64,000 nt of DNA, taken from assembly GCA_965229625.1 (NCBI GenBank), contig CBDDJJ010000001.1, positions 620,001 to 684,000 on the forward strand, read 5' to 3'. This document shows positions 6,282 through 14,770 of this stretch, in pieces (the stretch's first letter is position 1; each line of letters starts with the position of its first letter). A model generated the notes under the pieces. It saw only the letters and a list, made by a program, of their open reading frames with translations, was not told where the DNA came from and did no database searches. This stretch comes from JANQIO01 sp965229625 (GTDB lineage Bacteria > Pseudomonadota > Gammaproteobacteria > Pseudomonadales > Halieaceae). The translations under genes were made by a program, and so were the position numbers.

Positions 6282-8786
6282 TTATCCGGCCTCGTCGATA
6301 CACTCCCTTGCGAAGGTTGAGGTGTCACCGTCAATATCGATAACTACTTCGATCAAACCATTGAGATCCGCCGTGTTGTCGCTCTGGTTGCGGATCGTAA
6401 AGGAAGTCAGATATGCACCGGAGGAGCTGATGCTCGGGACCGTATCACTGACCGTTCCCACCAGCTCGCATCCTTCAGCTGTTACAGTGATGGTCGAACC
6501 AGCGGGCGGCGGATTGTTGAAGAGATCTGCGAACGCTGCCGAGAATGAGCGACTGCCGCCTCCAGCGGCCAGTACAATGGAATTCGGCGCTACTGTGAGG
6601 CCACCGCCCCCGGTACTCTCGTACAGTACGAAGTTCTGGACCTCGCCTGACATCAGAATCGTTGCACTCCGCCGCACATGCAACAGTTCACGCGAGCATT
6701 GGCCAGACGCCTCGAGGTCCTGTGGACAAAGTGAGCCGTTGTAGACGCCATTGCCTGCGTCATAAACACCGTTCTCGTTGAAGTCAAAGAAAATTTCTTC
6801 CAGGCCTTCACCACAGGCTCTGCCCACCACGGTGGTAGCGTCCGCCGTACAGAGCGGCGGCGTATTGTCAAACTGACCGTTCAGGTTCTTGTCAAGCCAG
6901 GCCTCTGGCAAATCTTCGAAGGGCTCGCCCACGTCGTAAAGGCCGTTGCCATTGGAGTCGATGAAGCTCTCTTCGCCCACCGCAATCACGACCACTGTAC
7001 TCTGCCGGCCGACAATGGGTCCGAGGGAACTGGGGCACGGTAAACCTGTCAGGCCGCCGTTGTCGGGGCAAGCTTGATTGTCGATTGTTGCTACGAAACC
7101 CCCAGGGCCGAAGTCGTTGTAGATCAACGGCAGGCGCGGCTCCTGGCTACGCCAGGTCACCGTGCACACACCGTCCTGCAGTTCACAGCTATCCGTGATG
7201 GCACCGTACTCAGTGGTAAAGGTTGCCACGGTACCGTTGGGCACCGGGTTATTGAATTTGTCCGCCATGCTCAGAGTTACGGCCGTTTCTACTCCATCAC
7301 GGTTGCCACCGCCCGGATTGCCGGCTACTCGTGCAAGGGAAATCGAGTTTTGATCGGGAAGACCGGTGCTGACGACGAGTCGGTCTGACACCGTGCTCAA
7401 CTGTGTGCCACCGACATCAATCGTGGCCGTGACTCGCACCGAAGTGGAGACATTGCCGGCCTGGACGATGGCGCGGGCGATGCCCTCTTCATTGGTTGTC
7501 GCCGTGGCATTGGTCAGCGCGAGGCCACCCACTGTGGTGGACAGGCTGAAAGCGACGTCGGTATTGGATGCCGGTGCGCCCGTCGTATCCAGCACCTGGA
7601 ACGACACCTGTGAGGTCTCTGAACGGCCTGCACCGCCGGTGCCCGCCAGTGCAATGGTCTGTGGTACTGCGTCGAGGAAGGCCACAGAGTTGACGTCGGC
7701 GGTGGCAATGGTCAGCACGACACTCGCTGTCTGGGTATTGCCCTGCACGATCGCAGCGCTCACTGTGTCGTCGCCGGTACAGCCGGAGGCCGTGTAGGTC
7801 GCCGTGGCGATGCCGTTGATGGTATTCACTTCGCCGGCTAGTTCTGACAGCGGCGGATCAAGGCTGGCACAGCCGCTGGCAAACTGCACAGGCACGACTG
7901 TCGTGACCGGATTGTCGTTGCCATCTACCACGGTCACTGACAGTGGCGTTGAGCCGGCCGCGGGCAGCGAGGTGGCGCCTGCATCGATCTCACCGTCAAT
8001 GAAGTTGCCACCTTCGAACCTGCCGATGCGCAGATTGGCCTGGCCAATCTGGTAGTTCACTGAACTGGTCACTCCGCCAAGATTGGCGGTGGCCGTGCCG
8101 GCGCCGAGGGTGCCGTCCGAGCCGATCGTAAAGGTGGCGATACCATTGAGGTCGGTCAGGGCGGTACCGGCACTGGGGGCCAAAACACCCAGCGTAACCG
8201 ATGCCGAAACGATCTCGTTCGCCACCGGCGCGCCGAAGGCGTCCGTGGCGGTGACCGTCAGGGTGCCTGGGCTGATATCGGTGATGTTATCGGTGGGATT
8301 GCCTGCAGTATCCGTGAGCTCCAGGGACAGCACGTTATTGCCCTGGGTGACAGACTCGATTTCGAAATTGGTCTCAGCAGTGACGTTGTTGACCGTACCG
8401 GATACGGTACCAGCGCCGGCCTGGTTGTTGGCTTCGAGAACGAATGAGGCCACACCGTTTTCATCGGTAAGCCCGGACGCCGGGGAAATCGTACCATTGG
8501 TGGTCGCAACCGTGACGATCTGCCCACTCCCGCTATTGGCGGTGACAGTGACCACCCCGGGATTGGCGTTGCTGATTGTCGTGGTGGGGTTGCCATCAGT
8601 GTCGGTGAGAGAGATGGATACACCGGAAGCGCCGCCGCCCCCGCCTCCACCGCCGCCGGGGTCATCGATACCGCCGCCGATAAAACCGGGGCCGCTACCG
8701 CCACCACCGCCGCAAGCGCTGAGCGCCGCCAGGACCAGCCCTGTAAAGACAAGCTTGATAAAGCTGAACTGCCGCAATTCCGTCAT
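6282..8786 (-). CDS. Large lipoprotein with bacterial Ig-like (Big_1/invasin-type) repeats
   Basis: 834-residue exported protein. The N-terminus has a hydrophobic stretch ending in a lipobox, LSAC, with Cys25 as the lipidated residue, followed by a very glycine-rich spacer (about 26-52). Several consecutive domains follow (roughly 53-600) that repeat the Big_1 pattern: ...TVTATDAFGAPV..., G-T-x-(V/A)-A-x-(V/F)-T, and DENGVASFV or DLNGIATF, ending each unit. Around residues 600-675 two acidic turns, DSNGNGLYDVGE and DFNENGVYDAGN, look like EF-hand-type calcium loops. A last beta-rich module ends at 834. Such proteins project from the outer membrane and mediate adhesion or surface contacts. It is followed by a strong terminator and is probably monocistronic. 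Partner unknown. Confidence 0.8.
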   Translation of the reverse strand: MTELRQFSFIKLVFTGLVLAALSACGGGGGSGPGFIGGGIDDPGGGGGGGGGASGVSISLTDTDGNPTTTISNANPGVVTVTANSGSGQIVTVATTNGTISPASGLTDENGVASFVLEANNQAGAGTVSGTVNNVTAETNFEIESVTQGNNVLSLELTDTAGNPTDNITDISPGTLTVTATDAFGAPVANEIVSASVTLGVLAPSAGTALTDLNGIATFTIGSDGTLGAGTATANLGGVTSSVNYQIGQANLRIGRFEGGNFIDGEIDAGATSLPAAGSTPLSVTVVDGNDNPVTTVVPVQFASGCASLDPPLSELAGEVNTINGIATATYTASGCTGDDTVSAAIVQGNTQTASVVLTIATADVNSVAFLDAVPQTIALAGTGGAGRSETSQVSFQVLDTTGAPASNTDVAFSLSTTVGGLALTNATATTNEEGIARAIVQAGNVSTSVRVTATIDVGGTQLSTVSDRLVVSTGLPDQNSISLARVAGNPGGGNRDGVETAVTLSMADKFNNPVPNGTVATFTTEYGAITDSCELQDGVCTVTWRSQEPRLPLIYNDFGPGGFVATIDNQACPDNGGLTGLPCPSSLGPIVGRQSTVVVIAVGEESFIDSNGNGLYDVGEPFEDLPEAWLDKNLNGQFDNTPPLCTADATTVVGRACGEGLEEIFFDFNENGVYDAGNGVYNGSLCPQDLEASGQCSRELLHVRRSATILMSGEVQNFVLYESTGGGGLTVAPNSIVLAAGGGSRSFSAAFADLFNNPPPAGSTITVTAEGCELVGTVSDTVPSISSSGAYLTSFTIRNQSDNTADLNGLIEVVIDIDGDTSTFARECIDEAG

Positions 8787-9398
8787 GTTTTCATTCCCGG
8801 CCGACTGGGTCGGCTCATTATCATTGGTCTGAATGCGTCAAACGCGACGCCGCGGGTCCCCACCCGGGTGCTCACGCTGTCGGGACGGTCTCGGGATGCG
8901 TCCATGGCACTGACTGCCGCCTGGACATTGGTGATAACCCGACGCCGACCTGCTTATTATTCGGGATTCTGCCGGGCTTTGGCTGCGACACGCAAACGGC
9001 TTTCCGCGTTTTTTGGTGCTTGGTCACAACGCTGCCCGCCCCCCAGGCCAAAACCTGGCGAAACAACAGCAGAATGCGCAGACAGACCGACAGGTACCAT
9101 CCCCATGGCACCCAACCGGGCTGTTCAAAGCGCACCCGAGTTGTCTCGAGTTTACAGGGGCTTAGGAGCGAATCCTATGGTTTACTTGAGCAAAAAAAGG
9201 GGTATTATTGCTAGTCCTTCTCGCGGAGATTGGGCTGAAGCTTCAGTTCTCTGCCTCTGCTCTCTACCTCTCCTCTCTACGTTTCTACCTTTCTACCTTT
9301 GCCCTCTACCTCTGCCGACCCCTCTCCTTGCGGATACCTGGCGGATAAGCGACGGATATCCGTCAGTTGGCCAGCTCTAGCTAGCCAACTCTAGCCAA
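8787..9398. other. 612-base non-coding stretch rich in repeats and palindromes
   Basis: No convincing gene was found on either strand; the longest open frame here (170 codons, plus strand) has a pyrimidine-tract translation and no family resemblance. The stretch must contain the promoter of the lipoprotein gene at its left end. It also holds a perfect 12-bp palindrome CTGAAGCTTCAG (9235-9246), a long polypyrimidine tract (9247-9330), a perfect 14-bp palindrome GACGGATATCCGTC (9351-9364), and a tandem repeat at its right end. Confidence 0.6.
9247..9330. repeat. Polypyrimidine/polypurine tract with GGTAGA-like units
   Basis: About 84 bases are almost only C and T on the plus strand, with repeated CTCTACC, TTCTACC and CCTCTAC words; the minus strand reads as near-tandem GGTAGA/GAGGTAGAG units. 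The tract is non-coding. Mirror-like purine runs of this type can form triplex DNA and vary in length by slippage. Confidence 0.65.
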
Positions 9399-9400
9399 CT
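9365..9400. repeat. Tandem CTAGCCAACT repeat and inverted AGTTGGC/GCCAACT at the end of bcp
   Basis: CTAGCCAACT occurs twice in perfect tandem at 9381-9400 and overlaps the bcp stop codon. AGTTGGC at 9365-9371 can pair with GCCAACT at 9384-9390. There is no T-run after it on the minus strand, so it is not a classical terminator for bcp. Confidence 0.6.
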
Positions 9401-9875
9401 ACAGCCCCAACTCCTTGATGAGTGCCAGCACGTCGTCGTGGTGGGACTTGGTCTTGACCTTGTCCATGATGTGCTTGAGACGGCCGTCCTTGCCGATGAT
9501 GAACGTGGTGCGGAGCACGCCCATGGACTCTCGGCCCATGAACTTCTTGAGCCCCCAGCAACCGTATTTTTCGGTAGTCGCCTTGTCCTCGTCAGACAGC
9601 AGGGTGAAGTTCAGGCCTTCCTTGTCGATGAACTTGGCCAGCCGGGCCACCGGGTCCGGGCTCACGCCCAGCACCACGGTATTGGCTTTCTTGAACGCCG
9701 CCTTGCTGTCTCGAATACCGCAGGCCTGGTTGGTGCAACCTGGCGTCATTGCCTTGGGGTAGAAGTACAACACCACGTTGCTCTTGTCGCGAAAGTCCTT
9801 GAGGCTGACCTTGTTACCTTCCTGGTCCAGCAGGGTAAACGCCGGGGCGATGTTGCCAATTTTCGGAAATGCCAT
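9399..9875 (-). CDS. bcp: Thiol peroxidase Bcp / peroxiredoxin Q
   Basis: 158-residue atypical 2-Cys peroxiredoxin that reduces hydrogen peroxide and organic peroxides using thioredoxin. The active-site segment YPKAMTPGCTNQAC places the peroxidatic cysteine at residue 47 and the resolving cysteine at 52, the short spacing typical of the PrxQ/Bcp subfamily. A later conserved stretch is LLSDEDKATTEKYG. Length is normal. It lies downstream of rmuC on the same strand with a 57-base gap, which may hold its own promoter. No regulatory site such as an OxyR box was recognised. Identification is confident. Confidence 0.95.
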   Translation of the reverse strand: MAFPKIGNIAPAFTLLDQEGNKVSLKDFRDKSNVVLYFYPKAMTPGCTNQACGIRDSKAAFKKANTVVLGVSPDPVARLAKFIDKEGLNFTLLSDEDKATTEKYGCWGLKKFMGRESMGVLRTTFIIGKDGRLKHIMDKVKTKSHHDDVLALIKELGL

Positions 9876-9932
9876 CTGTCGAGTGCTCCGTAATCTGAGT
9901 AGTGACCCGGGTTCCAGCCCCGGGGCTCGGTG

Positions 9933-11264
9933 TTAATCTGAATCCTTGTCGTGCTTCTCAACCGGGACGTGCTCAAGTGCCTCGCCGCCCTCCGGTTCTT
10001 GCGCCTGTTCTTCAAGCTCTTCGCCGGCATGTTCAATCATCTCAGCCGGCAGGCTGCGCTTGGTGCGGGCACCGAGCTTCTCAAGGTCCTGCACGCGCTT
10101 GACCAGGTTGCCGCGGCCACTGGCGAGCCGCGCCCGCGTCTTGTCCCAGCTTTCATGCGCCTTGTCGAGGTGCCGCCCTACTTCCGACAGCGACTCCAGC
10201 ACCCGTGCAAACTGGTCGTGAATCGCGCCGGCCTGGGCGGCAATCTTCTCCGCGTTCCGGTTCTGGTGCTCATAGCGCCAGAGGGTCTGCACGGTACGCA
10301 ATGTGGCAAGCAGCGTGGTGGGGCTAACCACGATGATCTGCTTGTCGTACGCCCGGGTAAACATGCCCGGATCACTGTCGAAGGCCGCCATGAAGGCAGA
10401 CTCTATCGGTATGAACAACAGCACAAAGTCCAGGCTGTTGATGCCCTCCAGTTGTTCGTACTCCTTGAGGCTCAAGCCATCGATGTGTTGCTTGACAGCC
10501 TGCACATGCTCAGCCAGCGCCAGCTTGCGCTCCACCTCGTCTTCACAGGCGACGTAGCGGTCATAAGCCACCAGCGACACCTTGGAATCCACCACGATAT
10601 CCCGGCCCTCTGGCAGCCGCACGATGACGTCTGGCTGGCGCCGCTGACCGCTGGACGAGGTAGCGCTGAATTGAGTCTCGTACTCGTGCCCCTTGCGCAG
10701 ACCGGACTCTTCGAGCACACGCTCCAGCACGATCTCGCCCCAGTTGCCCTGGGCCTTCTTGTCACCCTTGAGCGCGCGAGTGAGGTTCACGGCGTCCTCA
10801 GACATGCGTTGGTTCAGTTCCTTGAGGGTCGTTAGCTCATGGCGCAGGGAAAGCCGGTCGCGGGTTTCCCGGTCGTAGACGTCCTCTACCCGGGAGCGAA
10901 AATCCTTCAGCTGGCTTCGCAGTGGATCGAGAGTGGCCGACAGGGTTTCACGATTGGTCTTAAGGAAACGCTGGCTCTTTTCCTCAAAGATGCGGTTGGC
11001 CAGGTTACTGAACTCATCCTCGAGTTGCTTGCGGGCCTTCTGCAGCAGCTCCAGTTTTTCCGAGGCCGCCCGTGAATCCCCGGCCAGCCGCTCCTGCAGG
11101 CGACCATTCTCTTCCCGCAGTTCAGACAGCGCCTGCGAGTGCTCCAGTTGCGCCTGCTGTTCGCGGCGCTGGTGACGCATGGCCAGGACCACCCAGCACA
11201 GCAGAACACCCAGTACCAGCCCGGCACCGGCCGCCAGCAGAAGCAATTGTTGCTGCTCAGTCAT
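9933..11264 (-). CDS. rmuC: DNA recombination protein RmuC
   Basis: 443-residue RmuC-family protein, linked in E. coli to suppression of inversion and rearrangement at inverted repeats. It has an N-terminal membrane anchor (about 7-28), a long coiled-coil region (about 30-165), and the conserved nuclease-like core with GNWGEIVLERVLEESGLRKG, RRQPDVIVRLPEGRDIVVDSK cut by short insertions, and IESAFMAAF. The acidic tail after about residue 405 is not conserved. Its start overlaps the stop of the upstream NUDIX gene by four bases (ATGA), indicating translational coupling. Family assignment is confident; molecular function in the cell remains poorly defined in general. Confidence 0.93.
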   Translation of the reverse strand: MTEQQQLLLLAAGAGLVLGVLLCWVVLAMRHQRREQQAQLEHSQALSELREENGRLQERLAGDSRAASEKLELLQKARKQLEDEFSNLANRIFEEKSQRFLKTNRETLSATLDPLRSQLKDFRSRVEDVYDRETRDRLSLRHELTTLKELNQRMSEDAVNLTRALKGDKKAQGNWGEIVLERVLEESGLRKGHEYETQFSATSSSGQRRQPDVIVRLPEGRDIVVDSKVSLVAYDRYVACEDEVERKLALAEHVQAVKQHIDGLSLKEYEQLEGINSLDFVLLFIPIESAFMAAFDSDPGMFTRAYDKQIIVVSPTTLLATLRTVQTLWRYEHQNRNAEKIAAQAGAIHDQFARVLESLSEVGRHLDKAHESWDKTRARLASGRGNLVKRVQDLEKLGARTKRSLPAEMIEHAGEELEEQAQEPEGGEALEHVPVEKHDKDSD

Positions 11265-11791
11265 CGCTTGATGGCGGACACGCGCACCGGCCAGGTTTCG
11301 CGCTCGCGGTCGTGGAAAAACTCTTTCAGGGTGTGGAACACCACGGGAAAGGCAATTTCATCCCAGGGGATATCGTCCTCGGTAAACAGCTCCACCTCCA
11401 GGGATTCCGGCCCGACGCCGAAGGCCCCGTCGACGATCCTGGCTCGGTAGAACATATACACCTGGTTGATATTCGGCACGTCAAAAATCCGGTAAAGCTG
11501 CTGCTCATAGACCTCGGCTCGCGCTTCCTCCCAGGTTTCACGAGATGCACCCTGCAGTGTGGTCTCACCGTTTTCCATGAAACCCGCCGGTAGCGTCCAC
11601 AGACCCATGCGTGGTTCGATGGCTCTGCGGCAGAGCAGTATGCGCCCATCATGTTCAGGCACACAGCCGACGATGACACGTGGGTTACTGTAGTGAATAG
11701 CGCCGCAATTGTCGCAGACGTGGCGCGGGCGGTCGTCCCCCTCGGGAATACGATGGTTGACCTCGCTGCCGCACACGCTGCAGTACTTCAT
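11261..11791 (-). CDS. NUDIX hydrolase with N-terminal zinc ribbon
   Basis: 176-residue NUDIX hydrolase, expected to cleave a nucleoside diphosphate linked to another group. The N-terminus has a zinc-ribbon with CSVCGS and CDNCGA (four cysteines, about residues 4-29), as in the NADH pyrophosphatase-like zf-NUDIX group. The NUDIX box GFMENGE-x7-RETWEEARAEV at about residues 70-94 keeps the G-x5-E-x7-RE and EE core, with Arg where the canonical glycine lies. It is coupled to rmuC by a 4-base overlap and lies just downstream of the flavin reductase gene (gap of three bases). NAD-capping, FAD or ADP-ribose substrates are possible; the exact one is unknown. Confidence 0.88.
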   Translation of the reverse strand: MKYCSVCGSEVNHRIPEGDDRPRHVCDNCGAIHYSNPRVIVGCVPEHDGRILLCRRAIEPRMGLWTLPAGFMENGETTLQGASRETWEEARAEVYEQQLYRIFDVPNINQVYMFYRARIVDGAFGVGPESLEVELFTEDDIPWDEIAFPVVFHTLKEFFHDRERETWPVRVSAIKR

Positions 11792-11794
11792 TCG

Positions 11795-12274
11795 CTAACC
11801 TGCCAGCTCGGCGTATTGGCCCGCGCAGAATACCAGGGGAGCACCGCTATCGCGGTGCGACATTGCCAACACCCTGGCCACCAGAATGAGGTGGTCACCG
11901 CCAGGGTGACGTATTTCTTCTTCGCACTCGAAGCTCACCAGGGTATCCGGCATTACCGGGATACCCGTGCTTCCAGCTTCGAAATGACCGGGATCCAGCC
12001 TGTGCTCGCCCTTGACCGCATAACGGCCCGACAGTGCCTGCTGGTCAGCACGCAGGATGTTCACCGCCCAGCGCCTGCAGCCGTTGAAGGTATCGAACAT
12101 GTCCGAGTCATTCTGCAAGCTCCAGAGGATCAGCGGTGGATCCAGTGACACAGAGGCGAAGGAGTTCACCGTCATGCCAAAAGGCTCGCCCTGCTCCGGT
12201 TGGCCGGTGATGACGCAGATCCCGGTGGCGAAACAGCCGAGCGCATCTCGAAACTCGCGAGACGTGAACGTCAT
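11795..12274 (-). CDS. Flavin reductase-like FMN-binding split-barrel protein
   Basis: 159-residue protein of the flavin reductase-like domain family, which reduces FMN or FAD with NAD(P)H, often to feed a two-component monooxygenase. Characteristic elements are FRDALGCFATGICVIT near the N-terminus, GMTVNSFASVSLDPPLILWSL cut after SVSLDPP for the flavin site, and the later DHLILVARV with the conserved Asp-His. Length is typical for the stand-alone reductases. It is followed by the NUDIX gene after three bases. A partner oxygenase is not adjacent; the luciferase-like oxidoreductase 1.4 kb away on the other strand is only a possibility. Class secure, partner unknown. Confidence 0.87.
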   Translation of the reverse strand: MTFTSREFRDALGCFATGICVITGQPEQGEPFGMTVNSFASVSLDPPLILWSLQNDSDMFDTFNGCRRWAVNILRADQQALSGRYAVKGEHRLDPGHFEAGSTGIPVMPDTLVSFECEEEIRHPGGDHLILVARVLAMSHRDSGAPLVFCAGQYAELAG

Positions 12275-12324
12275 GGTATCTCCTTGCTTGGGTGACGCGG
12301 GGGATTATACACAGCGGTCGCGCT

Positions 12325-12828
12325 TTACTTAGGCGGCCCTGGATGACGCTCTGTTTCCTGAGGATGCCAACGGGCCGCGGCCTGGTCGTCGCTGTCGCGA
12401 GCGTCGACCCAGCGCGCACCGGCGGGCGTACTTTCTTTCTTCCAGAACGGCGCCCGGGTCTTCAGGTAGTCCATGATGAACTCGCAGGCCTGGAACGCTT
12501 CTCCCCGGTGACTGCTGGCGACCCCGACATAGACAATCTGCTCGCCGGGCAGGAGCTTTCCCACCCTGTGGATCACCCGCACGGCATGCAGTTCCCAGCG
12601 CAGCCTGGCCTCGTCAATAATGGCCTGGATACTGCGTTCGGTCATGCCGGGGTAGTGTTCCAGTTCCATGGTCAGCACGGCGTCATCTGCGCAGCTGGCG
12701 GCGTTTTCGCCACCGCGCACGCAGCCGATAAACGTGGCGCAGGCTCCGCTGACCGTGCTGCCGGCCATCAGCTCGCGCTGCAGCTCGCCGGCATCAAAAT
12801 CCTCGGTCTGGATACTGACCTCTGGCAT
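12325..12828 (-). CDS. moaE: Molybdopterin synthase catalytic subunit MoaE
   Basis: 167-residue large subunit of molybdopterin synthase, which inserts two sulfurs from MoaD thiocarboxylate into cyclic pyranopterin monophosphate. Typical features are GACATFIGCVR, ELEHYPGMTE, the basic RVIHRVGKLLPGE segment, ASSHRGEAF and the C-terminal PFWKKE...RWVDA motif holding the conserved active-site lysine. The tail past about residue 145 is longer than in E. coli and not conserved. It is the last gene of the moaC-moaD-moaE set, six bases after moaD. High confidence. Confidence 0.96.
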   Translation of the reverse strand: MPEVSIQTEDFDAGELQRELMAGSTVSGACATFIGCVRGGENAASCADDAVLTMELEHYPGMTERSIQAIIDEARLRWELHAVRVIHRVGKLLPGEQIVYVGVASSHRGEAFQACEFIMDYLKTRAPFWKKESTPAGARWVDARDSDDQAAARWHPQETERHPGPPK

Positions 12829-12834
12829 CGGTGC

Positions 12835-13086
12835 TCAGCCTCCTGTCACCGGTGGGAAGAATGCAACCTCATCGCCGGAGCTGATGGCGTCACTGCCGCG
12901 GGCCTGTTGCTGGTTGACGGCGCACAGCAGGTTGTCTGCTCCCAGCGCGCGTGACCAGTCCTCACCGCGCGCCTGCAGGCGGCCCCTCAGTTCCTCAACC
13001 GTGGCACCAGCCTCGGTCGCGCTCATTTCCAGTTCGCCCACGCCGAGTTGTTCCCGCAGGCGCGCGAAAAACAGGATGCGGATCAT
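12835..13086 (-). CDS. moaD: Molybdopterin synthase sulfur carrier subunit MoaD
   Basis: 83-residue ubiquitin-fold sulfur carrier. It opens with IRILFFARLREQLG and ends in the diagnostic diglycine, FFPPVTGG, whose terminal glycine is adenylated by MoeB and converted to a thiocarboxylate. The start overlaps the moaC stop by four bases, and moaE follows at once, so the two synthase subunits are produced together. Confidence is high from length, C-terminus and context. Confidence 0.96.
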   Translation of the reverse strand: MIRILFFARLREQLGVGELEMSATEAGATVEELRGRLQARGEDWSRALGADNLLCAVNQQQARGSDAISSGDEVAFFPPVTGG

Positions 13087-13565
13087 GCCTCACCCCTTTC
13101 CCAGTCGCCGGAAGCGCCGCCCCGCTTCTCCAGCAGGCGGACGTCACCGATGACCATTCCACGGTCCACTGCCTTGCACATGTCGTAGATGGTCAGGGCC
13201 GCGACCGACGCTGCGGTCAGGGCTTCCATCTCCACACCGGTGCGGCCAGCGAGTTTGCAGGTGGCCAGGATCTCGACGCGCCGTTCAGCGGCATTGGCCA
13301 GCAACTCCACCTTGACGCTGCTGAGAGGCAGGGGGTGGCACAGGGGAATCAGGTCGCTGCAGCGCTTGGCCGCCTGGATGCCGGCGATGCGGGCCACCGC
13401 AAACACATCACCCTTGCTGTGGCCCCCTGATTCGATCAGCGCCAGCGTTTCCGGCTGCATATAGATAGCAGCGGCAGCGCGGGCCTCGCGGCGGGTGATG
13501 TCTTTGTCGCCGACATCAACCATGGCGGCATGGCCGGCGGCGTCGATGTGAGTCAGTTCTGGCAT
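13083..13565 (-). CDS. moaC: Cyclic pyranopterin monophosphate synthase MoaC
   Basis: 160-residue second enzyme of molybdenum cofactor synthesis, converting the MoaA product to cyclic pyranopterin monophosphate. It contains MVDVGDKDITRREA, SGGHSKGDVFAVARIAGI, IPLCHPLPL and the active-site stretch YDMCKAVDRGM. The ATG at 13565 was chosen because it gives the usual family N-terminus (PELTHID); an upstream start would add 38 non-conserved residues. The gene begins a moaCDE operon divergent from the luciferase-like gene, 68 bases away. MoaA and MoaB are not in the window. Confidence 0.95.
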   Translation of the reverse strand: MPELTHIDAAGHAAMVDVGDKDITRREARAAAAIYMQPETLALIESGGHSKGDVFAVARIAGIQAAKRCSDLIPLCHPLPLSSVKVELLANAAERRVEILATCKLAGRTGVEMEALTAASVAALTIYDMCKAVDRGMVIGDVRLLEKRGGASGDWERGEA

Positions 13566-13633
13566 GGGCTGGCTTCCTGGTTGCAGCTGTGCATTATACT
13601 GCGGCTGCCACGGATTTCTGCGATGGAGCCACT

Positions 13634-14647
13634 GTGAGTGATTTGAAACTGGGATTGCAACTGGGTTACTGGGGGGCATTGTATCCCGCCTCGCATGTTG
13701 AACTTGCGCAGGAGGCCGAGCGGCTGGGCTACGACTCCGTCTGGACCGCGGAATCCTGGGGCAATGACTGTTTCACACCACTGGCATGGATCGGCGCGCA
13801 GACGTCGAAGATTCGGCTGGGGACCGGCGTCGCACAGCTGTCGGCGCGCACGCCCACAGCCTGCGCCATGGCGACCCTGGCACTGGACCATATGTCCAAC
13901 GGGAGGATGATCCTCGGGCTGGGCGTCTCGGGGCCGCAGGTGGTAGAGGGCTGGTATGGCCAGCCCTACAGCAAGCCGGTCTCACGGACACGGGAATATG
14001 TGGAGATTATTCGTAAGGTACTGGCCCGCGAGACGCCAGTGACCAGCGAAGGTGAACACTACCCGCTGCCCTATAATGGGCCCGGCGCCTGGGGAATGGG
14101 CAAGCCTCTGAAACCAATCACCCATCCTCTGCGTGCGGACGTGCCGATCTTCATCGGCGCCGAGGGGCCCAGGAACGTGGCACAGACCGCGGAGATTGCT
14201 GATGGCTGGCTACCGCTGTACTACTCCCCTTACCGTCAGGAGGTGTACGCCGACCAGATTGCTCACCGCAAACCCGGCTTCGAGATTACTGCTGGCGCCA
14301 TCGTCAGCATCAACGACAACATCGAAGAGGCACTCTACCCGGTAAAGGCAATGCTGGGTTTCTATATCGGTGGCATGGGTTCCCGGCAACGCAATTTCCA
14401 CAAGGAGTTGATGGCCCGCATGGGATTTGCCGACGAAGCTGAACAGATCCAGGAACTGTTCTTCGCCGACAAGCGCGACGAAGCGATTGCCATTGTGCCC
14501 ACAGAGTTTGCGGACGAGATCTCCCTCTGTGGTCCACGTGAGCGCATCGCCGAAAAGCTCGAAGACTGGAAAAAGTCCCCGGTGACAACGCTCTATTTCC
14601 ACGGTGATGTGGACACGCTGCGGGCGATGGCGGAGTTAGCGCTATAG
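13634..14647 (+). CDS. Luciferase-fold (LLM class) F420-dependent-type oxidoreductase
   Basis: 337-residue TIM-barrel oxidoreductase of the luciferase-like monooxygenase superfamily. It shows LGLQLGYWGALYPASHVELA, AERLGYDSVWTAESWG, RLGTGVAQLSARTP and GRMILGLGVSGPQVVEGW, the pattern of the Rv3520c-type group annotated as F420-dependent. The GTG at 13634 has GGAG eight bases upstream and places the first strand at the usual distance; an upstream start at 13589 lacks a good ribosome site. Proteobacteria often lack F420, so FMN or FMNH2 may be the true cofactor. It is divergent from moaC and is probably a single-gene unit. Confidence 0.86.
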   Translation: MSDLKLGLQLGYWGALYPASHVELAQEAERLGYDSVWTAESWGNDCFTPLAWIGAQTSKIRLGTGVAQLSARTPTACAMATLALDHMSNGRMILGLGVSGPQVVEGWYGQPYSKPVSRTREYVEIIRKVLARETPVTSEGEHYPLPYNGPGAWGMGKPLKPITHPLRADVPIFIGAEGPRNVAQTAEIADGWLPLYYSPYRQEVYADQIAHRKPGFEITAGAIVSINDNIEEALYPVKAMLGFYIGGMGSRQRNFHKELMARMGFADEAEQIQELFFADKRDEAIAIVPTEFADEISLCGPRERIAEKLEDWKKSPVTTLYFHGDVDTLRAMAELAL

Positions 14648-14770
14648 CACGATCCGCCGCTGAGCCAGGATCGCAGGCATTGTCCCGGGCTCTAAATCGG
14701 AAAGGCGAAATCGGCGGCCGGAAGCCCCAGGCGATGTTCGCGCGCGACAGAATCTACTAGCTGGCGCCAC

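Noticed and set aside
5369..6343. 324-codon open frame on the plus strand
   Set aside because: It is the antisense shadow of the P450 gene, a common effect in high-GC DNA.
8868..9380. 170-codon open frame on the plus strand
   Set aside because: It crosses the polypyrimidine tract and palindromes, has a compositionally odd translation and no family match.
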